From contig DEWI01000090.1 of the NCBI GenBank assembly GCA_002363575.1, forward strand, positions 1-8,636: a stretch of 8,636 nucleotides of DNA, in the 5' to 3' direction. The notes below the pieces were generated by a model. That model saw nothing but the letters and a program-made list of their open reading frames with translations. It had not been told where the DNA came from and did not search any database. The translations under genes and the position numbers were made by a program. The DNA is from Verrucomicrobia bacterium UBA3214. Its GTDB lineage: Bacteria > Verrucomicrobiota > Kiritimatiellia > RFP12 > UBA1067. Of this stretch, positions 1 to 6,017 are shown piece by piece (the first letter of the stretch is position 1; every line of letters begins with the position of its first letter).

Positions 1-157
1 CCGTCGAAATCATGATATTCGTCGCGATGAGCAAATCGACCATCGCTGTCGGCAGCGGGATGATCAAAAGGCCGATGATGCAAACGACGAGAAACGCGAG
101 GACGAGATCCCCGAATTTGCTGAATGCGTTGGAAAAATTTGTCAACCTGTCGAGCAT
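1..157 (-). CDS. sctV: T3SS export-gate protein SctV (LcrD/FlhA family), N-terminal fragment
   Basis: Partial gene: only the first 52 codons lie in the window, and the rest continues past the left edge. SctV is the large inner-membrane export-gate protein of type III secretion, whose cytoplasmic ring receives chaperone-substrate complexes. The fragment begins MLDRLTNF, followed by a hydrophobic first membrane segment (about residues 17-34) and the family-typical stretch LIIPLPTAMVDLLIATNI at 31-48. That stretch corresponds to the PLP...LLIA.NI motif at the start of LcrD/FlhA proteins. The start at 157 is supported by AAAGGA at 174-169, 11 bases upstream. Being last in a run with secretin, gatekeeper, chaperone and SctX-like genes, it is SctV rather than flagellar FlhA. 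The identification is strong despite the short fragment. Confidence 0.9.
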   Translation of the reverse strand, partial: MLDRLTNFSNAFSKFGDLVLAFLVVCIIGLLIIPLPTAMVDLLIATNIMIST

Positions 158-286
158 GTGTCGATTTTTCCTTTTCCCGTTCTCTAGTGTGCCGATTCTC
201 CGTCTGCCTGTATGCCGCGCCTGCGCGGCGGAATCATCCGATCGAGTGAAATTTCATGCGGTCGCCCGCGGAAACAACTCCTTCTT

Positions 287-685
287 TCAAGTTTCCAGAA
301 GCCCCATGCGGTAGTGTTCGAAAAGATCGGTATCTTCGAGAAGCTGCTCTATCTCCGCGGCCGCCGCAGCCGCTGCCGCCGTATCTTCGGCGCGAAGCGT
401 GGCGAGCGCGGAACGCGCGGCGGCGTCGAATCCTCCGGGCGTGCGCAAGGCGGAAGTGTTCCCGGCGACGAGCGAGCGCATGATCTGGTCTTCGACGCCG
501 CGTCCCGTCGGGAACAAGGCGTCGGTCGCCTGCGACACGGTCGTGGATCCAGGCAACAACTGTTTCTGGCCATGCCCGACGACAGGAGACTCGAAAAGGT
601 CGGCGAAATCCGCCTTCCCTATCCCCGTGTTGAACTGCAAAGGTTCAGTCGTTCTGGAAACATTCAATCCCATTTCTGCTGACAT
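287..685 (-). CDS. sctX: SctX-like T3SS protein (YscX type)
   Basis: A 132-residue protein between a SycN-like chaperone gene and sctV, the slot of yscX in Yersinia. YscX (about 122 residues) is an early-secreted protein that binds SctY and the SctV gate and is needed for needle assembly. From memory of YscX, the central stretch ALFPTGRGVEDQIMRSL (residues 56-72) lines up with its ALPPDGHPVEPHLERL (A-L-x-P-x-G-x-x-V-E). The C-terminal helix, ending in LLEDTDLFEHYRMGLLE, also resembles the YscX tail in position and character. An Ala run (103-110) sits in the predicted C-terminal helix. Synteny and this weak alignment give moderate confidence. The start at 685 directly follows the TGA of a possible 29-codon ORF and has GGGAG just upstream. 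An inner-rod protein (SctI) was considered less likely. Confidence 0.6.
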   Translation of the reverse strand: MSAEMGLNVSRTTEPLQFNTGIGKADFADLFESPVVGHGQKQLLPGSTTVSQATDALFPTGRGVEDQIMRSLVAGNTSALRTPGGFDAAARSALATLRAEDTAAAAAAAAEIEQLLEDTDLFEHYRMGLLET

Positions 686-775
686 TCATCTCCCGACAGC
701 CGATCCGGCAATGAAAACATGTTTTAAATTCTCTTTCGTTCCTGCGGCAAGCACGTCCTTGAAGCGCTCGTACAT
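686..775 (-). CDS. Possible 29-codon small ORF upstream of sctX
   Basis: A short ORF in the 112-base gap between the sycN-like gene and the sctX-like gene. The peptide begins MYERFKDVLAAGTKENL and ends GSAVGR, so it is amphipathic and basic. Its TGA (688-686) directly abuts the ATG of the next gene (685), the kind of junction seen in translationally coupled genes. An in-frame TAA precedes its ATG, so it cannot be an extension of a longer protein. No convincing Shine-Dalgarno sequence is visible. I recognise no family. It may be a leader or coupling peptide, a genuine small protein, or chance. Confidence 0.25.
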   Translation of the reverse strand: MYERFKDVLAAGTKENLKHVFIAGSAVGR

Positions 776-797
776 TTATGGATGTCCGCTCTCCATT

Positions 798-1178
798 CTA
801 GACCTCGAAATCGACCATCGCGATCTGCCAAAGCCCGGAAAAGGCGGCATCCAGCGCCGGCAGCGTGACGGCGTCGCCTGGAATCCGGTATGCGAAGACG
901 GCGGCTTGCGCCTTGCGCAGATACCCCGAACGCAACGCATACCCGGCGCCGCGCGCCGTCGGCCGGGAATACGAGAGTATTTTGCGCACCGTGGCAGCAT
1001 CCTCCTGGCATGGCACCGTCATGGCGACCGTCAAGACGTCGGCAAAATACTCGAAACGCAGGCTCGCGCCGTTCTCGATGCGCAGGGCGGCGGAATCGCG
1101 CGCTCCGAAGGCGAAGTTGCCGAGGCCGGCAGAGCGCCCGAATTCGCGAAGGGCGCCGATAACATGAGCCGGTATCAT
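798..1178 (-). CDS. sycN: T3SS class I chaperone, SycN-like
   Basis: A 126-residue protein that overlaps the sctW stop by four bases (ATGA at 1178-1175), so the two are translationally coupled. SycN is a CesT-fold chaperone that, as a heterodimer with YscB, binds the N-terminal region of YopN (SctW) in the cytoplasm. The C-terminal part reads LRSGYLRKAQAAVF ... VTLPALDAAFSGL. From memory this closely matches the SycN pattern LRAGWLGESQ ... LTLPLLHQAFEQL. The strand GASLRFEYFADVL (about 38-50) corresponds to the GATLTLWLA strand of SycN. Length (126 versus about 123) and position after the gatekeeper agree. Its likely partner is the chaperone encoded at 5769-5356. A different class I chaperone of the same fold cannot be ruled out. 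Confidence 0.75.
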   Translation of the reverse strand: MIPAHVIGALREFGRSAGLGNFAFGARDSAALRIENGASLRFEYFADVLTVAMTVPCQEDAATVRKILSYSRPTARGAGYALRSGYLRKAQAAVFAYRIPGDAVTLPALDAAFSGLWQIAMVDFEV

Positions 1179-2356
1179 GCCGTTTTATCCTCCCTTTCGT
1201 CATCCTCGGCGTTCTCGCGCATGATAAGTTCGTCGAGATGCTCCTGCGTGGAATCCACCAGCTGGGCGCGATCGCTCTCCTTCTTGAAGAGGCGCGGCGA
1301 AAGCTGGCGGAAGAGGCGCGTCAATTCCCGCGCGAAATCCATCTGCGCCAGAAGTTTGCGCACTCCGCACTCGCCTATAAAGCCGGCGATCGCGCCTGAC
1401 GACACGAATGTCTGCTCAGTGAAATCCAGCACGCGCGAAGTCATCTGCTCGCCGTTGGCGAGGATCTTCTCCCCGAACTCGCGAGTCATGCGCCCTGCGA
1501 GAGCGGAAAGCTTGTCCATCACCGTCGTGAGAACCTGGACGCACTGCAAATCGGTAAGGATTCTCTCTAGCTGCGCAGACTCCAGCGACGGGAAGGCGGA
1601 TGCGAGATCCTTTCCGCAGCCAGACATGAGAAACGCCAGAGCATCTGCCATCCCTCCAGGCCCGCGCACGTTGAGAAGCGAACGGAAACAATCCTGCGGA
1701 GAGGAAAATCCGACGACTTCGCTGCGATAAAGATCACGCAGATTCTGCATCTCTTCCGGCGAGGAGGCGCGCGCATTCACTTCCTCTGCGAGATTGACGC
1801 CTGCGCGTATCTCCGCGCCCTTGGATGCCGACAGCTGCGCCTTCGCCTGGCGGACCAGCTCGAGCAAGTCCCCTTCCCCCGAACCGCAGGCCTGCTCAAG
1901 GATTTCCAGCATCGCGAACTGGTGGGAAGGATCCGTCGAGCCTCTCGCGAGGTTCTGGAGAAGTTCGCGCGCATCCATCGGCGTGCCCGCTGCTCTGGCG
2001 GCGCGCATATTGCGCATCACGGAAGCGGCGAATTTCTCGCCTGGCATGTCCGGGAAAAGCGCCATCCACTTTTCCACCGCCTTCACATACTGCATGCGCG
2101 AGCCTTGCGCCTCGCCAAGCTTGCGCTCGCCCACGCGCTTCATCGCCTTCTCCTCGAACTGGAAAGAAAGCTCCTCCATCGAATCCATGAGTTCCGCCGA
2201 CGGGTCGGACTCCACAACGACGCCGGCGCCCATGAGCCTGCCGGCATCTTGCACGGCGGCGGGCGCGCTTTTCGCGGCTGCCATATCCATCATCGCTATG
2301 GCGTCTGCCTGCGATGCATAGGACTGGCGGAGAATCTGGGCGGCGTCAAACGCCAT
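1175..2356 (-). CDS. sctW: T3SS gatekeeper SctW (YopN-TyeA in one chain)
   Basis: A 393-residue gatekeeper (YopN/CopN/MxiC/InvE family, HrpJ domain). It holds back effectors until the needle and translocators are in place, working at the cytoplasmic face of the SctV gate. The HrpJ-type core begins near EELSFQFEEKAMKRVGERKL (61-80). It continues through the IRAGVNLAEEVN segment (183-194) and the LRDLYRSEVV and DLASAFPS segments typical of YopN. Residues about 285-390 match TyeA: FARELTRLFRQLSPRLFKKE (341-360) followed by a helix and an acidic tail. The total length equals YopN (about 293) plus TyeA (about 92), so the two are fused, as in InvE, MxiC and CopN. The start at 2356 follows the upstream TAG directly and has AAAGGAGG at 2373-2366, nine bases away. 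The N-terminal Ala/Met-rich region is the expected chaperone-binding part. Confidence 0.92.
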   Translation of the reverse strand: MAFDAAQILRQSYASQADAIAMMDMAAAKSAPAAVQDAGRLMGAGVVVESDPSAELMDSMEELSFQFEEKAMKRVGERKLGEAQGSRMQYVKAVEKWMALFPDMPGEKFAASVMRNMRAARAAGTPMDARELLQNLARGSTDPSHQFAMLEILEQACGSGEGDLLELVRQAKAQLSASKGAEIRAGVNLAEEVNARASSPEEMQNLRDLYRSEVVGFSSPQDCFRSLLNVRGPGGMADALAFLMSGCGKDLASAFPSLESAQLERILTDLQCVQVLTTVMDKLSALAGRMTREFGEKILANGEQMTSRVLDFTEQTFVSSGAIAGFIGECGVRKLLAQMDFARELTRLFRQLSPRLFKKESDRAQLVDSTQEHLDELIMRENAEDDEREDKTA

Positions 2357-2971
2357 CTACCATATCCTCCTTTCCTTAACCGACGGGGCGCGCGCCGGGA
2401 TCGTCCCTTCGATCCAGACGATGCACGGGCCGTGGAAATCCAGCATGAACTCTTTCGGCGGGCGCGGGAGAATCAAGTCGAAAACGCCGAGCTTCGGACA
2501 ATATCCGGTAGGGCGCCGGCCAGTCCACGCGACGAGCGCCTCGCGGCGCACTCCGAGAGTGTCGCCGTCGGCGAGGACGATGCGGCGCGTCCGCCCGGCC
2601 GTCGCCACGACGATCCACTCGCAGGAAAACTCGGTTGCGCAGAACGCCGCCGCCAGACTCATCGGCACAGGCTTCACGAACATATCCCCGGAACGCGCGC
2701 CGGCGGGCGCGACGAGGACTTTGGAAGAAACGGCGCAAACCGGAGCCGCGCACGGGATGTGCGTGATGAAAGGCCGCGCGGAATCAGAGCAATATGCAGT
2801 GCCGGAGAAGCTCGTGCGGACAAGGCGCGAGCGATCGCGCACGAACCATCCGCGGCGACCGAGACGGCGCAGCGCTGAAGTGCATGCGACAGGCTGCGAA
2901 CGGCCCATGAGCCATTCGCCGGCGCCTACTTGCGCAAATCCACCTTCTATCGCCACTGGTACCATCTGCAT
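2357..2971 (-). CDS. AIM24 (DUF124)-like protein inside the T3SS operon
   Basis: A roughly 204-residue protein whose stop codon abuts the sctW start and contains the sctW ribosome-binding site, so it is firmly in the operon. The C-terminal half resembles the AIM24/DUF124 beta-sandwich family. IVLADGDTLGVRREALVAWT (131-150) fits the 'G-E-x-x-V-D-x-G-x-L-V-A-W' element, and LDFHGPCIVWIEGT (177-190) fits the closing 'F-x-G-P-G-x-V-W-L-Q' motif. The N-terminal half is more diverged. There is no signal peptide or membrane segment. Eight cysteines (for example 30, 61, 74, 79, 111, 117, 158, 183) are many for a cytosolic protein of this size. AIM24 proteins have no settled bacterial function, and I do not know an AIM24 member of the core T3SS. 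The start is uncertain: 2971 or 2965 fit the family, while an in-frame ATG at 3097 would add 42 residues that do not look like the family. No good ribosome-binding site is seen for any of them. Confidence 0.6.
   Translation of the reverse strand: MQMVPVAIEGGFAQVGAGEWLMGRSQPVACTSALRRLGRRGWFVRDRSRLVRTSFSGTAYCSDSARPFITHIPCAAPVCAVSSKVLVAPAGARSGDMFVKPVPMSLAAAFCATEFSCEWIVVATAGRTRRIVLADGDTLGVRREALVAWTGRRPTGYCPKLGVFDLILPRPPKEFMLDFHGPCIVWIEGTIPARAPSVKERRIW
2366..2373 (-). promoter_or_regulatory. Strong ribosome-binding site of sctW
   Basis: AAAGGAGG on the minus strand, nine bases before the sctW ATG at 2356, inside the last codons of the AIM24-like gene. It fixes the gatekeeper start and implies that sctW can initiate efficiently on its own. 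It is one of the few strong Shine-Dalgarno sequences in the window. Confidence 0.75.
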
Positions 2972-3142
2972 TGTGCGGCATGCGCTTTGCGGTTTGTCCA
3001 CGCGAGACTTTTTGCAAACGCCGCCGTTCTCCTTATCTGTCCTCTGACATGCTCCAAATTCCTGTGCGCGCACGACGCATGTACTGCAAGCCAACATCGC
3101 AAAGCATAAGCAATATCGCCCGATGGCGCCGGCGCGAATTGA

Positions 3143-5275
3143 TCATTGGCCCGTCGCGCCCATCGAGTCGCGCAAAGCGCGCAGGCCATAGAACGGTTTC
3201 TCTTCCTGCGCGGGGACTGCAAGCGCGCCTCCGGATTCCACCGGCTTCGTCTTCGTCTCCGCGAAAGGCTCGACCTCTTCGACATCGCCGGCAGGCTCGG
3301 CCTCGTCAGCTTTCACGGCAGGCTCGGCCGCTTTATCTACCGTAAAAGGCTCGACCTCTTCGGCATCCTCGGCGGACGCGGCGTCTTCGGCTTCTTCCTC
3401 CGCTTGCTTCTCCGCTTCTTTCAAATCCTCTTTCCAGCGTTTGATGTCTTCGGAAAGCAGGCGGTACGCGCGCTTGTTGTCGATCTTCCGCAAGCCTCTT
3501 TCATGCTTTAGCTCGGCGGTGCGGCGCTCGAAATCAAGCTCGGCGCGCTCGCGTCTACGCTGGCGCCGTTCCTTGTTCTCGTACTCGCGATGTTTGCGCT
3601 CGAGATCCTGATATTCGGCGTCATCCTCCAAATCTTCCTCCCGCGAAGTATCGCGAAGACGTCCAGACTGCACGCCGACGACATCGACATCGCCAGGCCC
3701 GATGATGTATGGCGTCAAGATGAACATCCTCTGCACCGTCTCCGTGCGCGTGGACGAGCCGCCGAAGAGCCAGCCGATGTACGGTATGTCGCGCAAGTAC
3801 GGAATTCCCCAGCCCGCCTCCTCGACTATATCGCGGAAATACCCGGCCAGCATTATCGACGTGCCCTCGTCGACAGAAGTCTGCGTTTCCAGCGTCGAAG
3901 AACGCGTCATCGGCATCGAGTCCACGCTGATCGTCTCGAAACCGCCGTCTTGAAGCTCGAGCGTCAGCCAAATGCGGCCAGGCGCGTTCGTCGTCGTCTC
4001 GCTCATGATGCGGGGCTTGGCGATAAGCCGCGTTCCCGCGCTGACTTCGGCGAGCGTGGCGACTTCGGTGCCGACAACGCGCGCATGGTAGCTTTGCGTA
4101 TCCGTCATCTCGGCGGACATGTTATTCACCGTCAGAAGCGAAGTGCGGGAAATGTTGCGCGCCTTGCCCTTCTCGCGTAGCGCGGTCAGCGACGCTGCAA
4201 GCGCGTAGCTCGAATGGATATGCGTCATCGCGCCGGCGAGCCCCTTGCCGAAAAGGGCGTCCTGGCCGAACAAACTGCCGGCGCTCTGGCCGATCGCGCC
4301 TTTCGAATGCCCGTGCGAGGTATTGCCGGAAAGCGACAGCTGCCAATCAAGCGCGTCTTCCTTGGACAGTTCCACGACCGTGACGGCGATTTCGACGAGC
4401 TTCTGCGGCACGTCAAGCTCCTTGATGAGGCGCTCGTAGATCGGCAGGCGGCTCTTCACGTCCTTGACAAAAACTGCGTTCAGGCGATTGTCCGGCTTGA
4501 TCACGGGGCGGAATGCCGGCGCAGGCGCGCCTTGCGTCGCGGCGTCGGCGCTCTCGGCCGCGGCGCCTTTATCCGCGCCTTCCGTCTTCCGGGCCGACCA
4601 CACGCTCTTCTGCGCGCCATCGCCGTTCATCATATCGTTCAGCAAGCTGGCGACGCCGCGAATCGTAGTTTGGCTGTCCTCGATGCCGGATGAACGGAAG
4701 CTGACATCGTCCGCCCAGGTATTGCGAAGCGGGAAAAGGCGCACATCGACTTCGTTGAACGTGCGGACTTCGCGAAGCTTGTCGGCCTTCGAAATCATTT
4801 CCGCGACGAGCGCGACATAGCGCGGCGGGCCGGAGACCATGATAAGCTCGTCGTTCGATGTCGTGCGCAGCGGGAAGCGCTCGTCCTCCACGCCGAGTTC
4901 GGCGAGCATGGCGCGGACTTCCCCGGCTTTCATATACTGCAAATCCAGCAGGAAAGTGCGTATCTCGCCGGCGCCATAGATATACAGCGCCGCCCCGTCG
5001 TAATACCACGTCAAGTTGTGGACGGTCGCGATGCGCTCGAGGAACTCTGAACACGGCACGTCGCGGAAGTCCCCGGAAAACACGCCTTGCACGGCGTCCG
5101 ACATTACGACCGACAAGCCTTCCGCCACTGCGAAGGTATCCAGCGCAACGCGCAAATCCAGGCCGCGCGCCACAAGCGTATATGTCGGCGTCTTCCACGC
5201 CGGCATGTTGGACGCCGACGCCGCGAAAGCAACGGCCGCAAACGCTAGCGTCAAGGCGAACAGTCTCGCTTTCAT
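3143..5275 (-). CDS. sctC: T3SS outer-membrane secretin SctC (YscC family) with long charged tail
   Basis: The secretin forms the outer-membrane ring through which the needle passes. From the ATG at 5275 the protein has 710 residues. It opens with a Sec signal peptide (MKARLFALTLAFAAVAFAASA, cleavage near 21). The N0 domain follows (about 30-100), including LTWYYDGAALYIY, the hallmark of SctC secretins. N1 is at about 105-166 and N3 at about 175-293, with a low-complexity Ala-rich insert at 220-255. The secretin core is about 295-525, with AGTRLIAKPRI, VDEGTSIMLAGYFRD, GIPYLRDIPYIGWLFG and MFILTPYII. After the core comes an extra tail of about 180 residues: a highly charged predicted coiled coil (545-637) and a Pro/Glu-rich part with two EEVEPF copies (639 and 666). 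YscC is about 607 residues, so the tail is unusual. The in-frame ATG at 5302 is an alternative start. Neither start has a clear ribosome-binding site. Confidence 0.96.
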   Translation of the reverse strand: MKARLFALTLAFAAVAFAASASNMPAWKTPTYTLVARGLDLRVALDTFAVAEGLSVVMSDAVQGVFSGDFRDVPCSEFLERIATVHNLTWYYDGAALYIYGAGEIRTFLLDLQYMKAGEVRAMLAELGVEDERFPLRTTSNDELIMVSGPPRYVALVAEMISKADKLREVRTFNEVDVRLFPLRNTWADDVSFRSSGIEDSQTTIRGVASLLNDMMNGDGAQKSVWSARKTEGADKGAAAESADAATQGAPAPAFRPVIKPDNRLNAVFVKDVKSRLPIYERLIKELDVPQKLVEIAVTVVELSKEDALDWQLSLSGNTSHGHSKGAIGQSAGSLFGQDALFGKGLAGAMTHIHSSYALAASLTALREKGKARNISRTSLLTVNNMSAEMTDTQSYHARVVGTEVATLAEVSAGTRLIAKPRIMSETTTNAPGRIWLTLELQDGGFETISVDSMPMTRSSTLETQTSVDEGTSIMLAGYFRDIVEEAGWGIPYLRDIPYIGWLFGGSSTRTETVQRMFILTPYIIGPGDVDVVGVQSGRLRDTSREEDLEDDAEYQDLERKHREYENKERRQRRRERAELDFERRTAELKHERGLRKIDNKRAYRLLSEDIKRWKEDLKEAEKQAEEEAEDAASAEDAEEVEPFTVDKAAEPAVKADEAEPAGDVEEVEPFAETKTKPVESGGALAVPAQEEKPFYGLRALRDSMGATGQ
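3264..3362 (-). repeat. Imperfect internal duplication encoding EEVEPF in the SctC tail
   Basis: An 18-base direct repeat (AAAGGCTCGACCTCTTCG on the plus strand) occurs at 3264-3281 and 3345-3362, 81 bases (27 codons) apart. A second 13-base repeat (GGCAGGCTCGGCC) occurs at 3290-3302 and 3317-3329, 27 bases (9 codons) apart. Both lie within the secretin tail and encode its acidic Pro/Glu/Ala-rich segment, including the two EEVEPF copies. The spacings are multiples of three, consistent with in-frame duplication. Confidence 0.75.
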
Positions 5276-5355
5276 GATAAATCCACGCGTTCGAGTTTGC
5301 ATTATGATGTCTTGGATTTGATCGGGTTGTCGCACATCGGGACGTTCGAGCTTTA

Positions 5356-5769
5356 CTATACGGAAAATGCGATCTCGCCGTTTCCTAGCGCCGCCAGCCC
5401 TGCTTCGCGGCTGCGGAGGTTCCGTCTGTCCCGCCACCACTCGCATGCGGCGAGAAACTTCTCGAACGCCGCGCGCTGCGCCGACGCACCTGCGCGCACC
5501 GGGATATCCTGCCAGAGAAACGCATGCCCGCCAGAATCGACCGCCAGCACGGCGTCGTCGCGGTAGAAACGCCCTGGCGCATAGCAGGCGAAATCGACCA
5601 GTTCGTCATCGGCCAGCTCCAGCCGATACGTCAAACGGAGCGAAGCGCCTTGCCGCGAAAGCGCATATTCCTCCTCATCGACTCTCAAAAGCAAATCGCC
5701 ATCCGCCGACGACGGTTCGTCGGGATAAGTTATCGCGCCGAGAAAATTTTCTATGTCCTTGTCTGCCAC
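5356..5769 (-). CDS. T3SS class I chaperone, YscB-like, first gene of the operon
   Basis: A 137-residue acidic protein directly upstream of sctC, as yscB precedes yscC in Yersinia. The layout is that of CesT-fold chaperones: an N-terminal helix (DKDIENFLGAI), strands around EEEYALSRQGASLRLTYRLE, a central strand ending AVLAVDSGGHAFLWQDIP, and a C-terminal helix AAFEKFLAACEWWRDRR. YscB is also about 137 residues and has the same HGSELVLR and LVLDDCGQLVL strand pattern (from memory). YscB acts with SycN to bind the gatekeeper, and a SycN-like gene lies in the same operon, so I infer that the pair chaperones SctW. The reading frame contains no ATG after the promoter, so I chose GTG at 5769. An ATG at 5856 lies upstream of the -10 element. 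A chaperone for another substrate remains possible. Confidence 0.72.
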   Translation of the reverse strand: MADKDIENFLGAITYPDEPSSADGDLLLRVDEEEYALSRQGASLRLTYRLELADDELVDFACYAPGRFYRDDAVLAVDSGGHAFLWQDIPVRAGASAQRAAFEKFLAACEWWRDRRNLRSREAGLAALGNGEIAFSV

Positions 5770-5779
5770 GTCACGGAAT

Positions 5780-5788
5780 ATTATACCA
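5780..5788 (-). promoter_or_regulatory. Extended -10 promoter of the T3SS operon
   Basis: On the minus strand TGGTATAAT runs from 5788 to 5780, a perfect -10 hexamer with the TGn extension that can replace a good -35 box. No TTGACA-like box is present at 16-18 bases. Transcription would begin near 5774-5772. The GTG start of the chaperone gene is at 5769, so the message would be leaderless or nearly so. Confidence 0.5.
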
Positions 5789-5793
5789 CAAAT

Positions 5794-5845
5794 ATTTTTG
5801 ACCGTGCGGCGCGCCAGACCATTTTTTCTACGAAATTTTTGACGG
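5794..5845 (-). repeat. Pair of 11-base direct repeats upstream of the T3SS promoter
   Basis: On the minus strand CCGTCAAAAAT (5845-5835) and CGGTCAAAAAT (5804-5794) agree at 10 of 11 bases and are 41 bases apart, close to four helical turns. The nearer copy covers the -35 region of the T3SS promoter, and the farther copy sits about 70 bases before the inferred start. The placement suits an activator binding a promoter that lacks a -35 box. This is an inference from position and sequence only. Confidence 0.35.
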
Positions 5846-5949
5846 GATTCCGGCATAGCGGCCGCCCCGCATCCGGCGCGCCCGCGCCCCCTTCCCGCCT
5901 GCCGCGAATTTGCAAACGACATTCCATCCGCCACGAATCGCGGAAAATA

Positions 5950-5958
5950 TGGTATAAT
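5950..5958 (+). promoter_or_regulatory. Extended -10 promoter of efp
   Basis: TGGTATAAT at 5950-5958, the same nine bases as in the divergent T3SS promoter. No good -35 box is seen 16-18 bases upstream. Transcription would start near 5965, giving a leader of about 53 bases before the efp ATG at 6018. Confidence 0.5.
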
Positions 5959-6000
5959 TCCCCCCGCAAGCCAGAGTTGGTCGTGGCTGCATGAATAAAG

Positions 6001-6009
6001 AAGAAAGGA
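6001..6009 (+). promoter_or_regulatory. Ribosome-binding site deciding the efp start
   Basis: AAGAAAGGA ends eight bases before the ATG at 6018. It lies inside the reading frame that would open at the ATG at 5991, so it argues for the downstream start, which also matches the usual N-terminus of the family. Confidence 0.6.
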
Positions 6010-6017
6010 TACACCAG

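Noticed and set aside
287..685. Inner-rod protein SctI as the identity of the 132-residue protein
   Set aside because: A short DQIMR match recalls SctI, but the C-terminus lacks the SctI helix ending with a Q-x-x-D-x-L pattern. Gene order and the A-L-x-P-x-G-x-x-V-E stretch favour SctX.
399..1730. Long open frame of 443 codons on the plus strand
   Set aside because: It lies antisense to sctW, the SycN-like gene and sctX, which have clear family matches. Its translation is low-complexity and Ser/Arg-rich with no recognisable domain, as expected from the opposite strand of GC-rich genes.
1922..2878. Open frame of 318 codons on the plus strand
   Set aside because: Antisense to sctW and the AIM24-like gene. 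The product is rich in Arg and His with no motif.
2357..3097. Longer form of the AIM24-like protein starting at 3097
   Set aside because: The extra 42 residues are Cys/Arg-rich, do not resemble the family N-terminus and have no ribosome-binding site. The start at 2971 is preferred but not proven.
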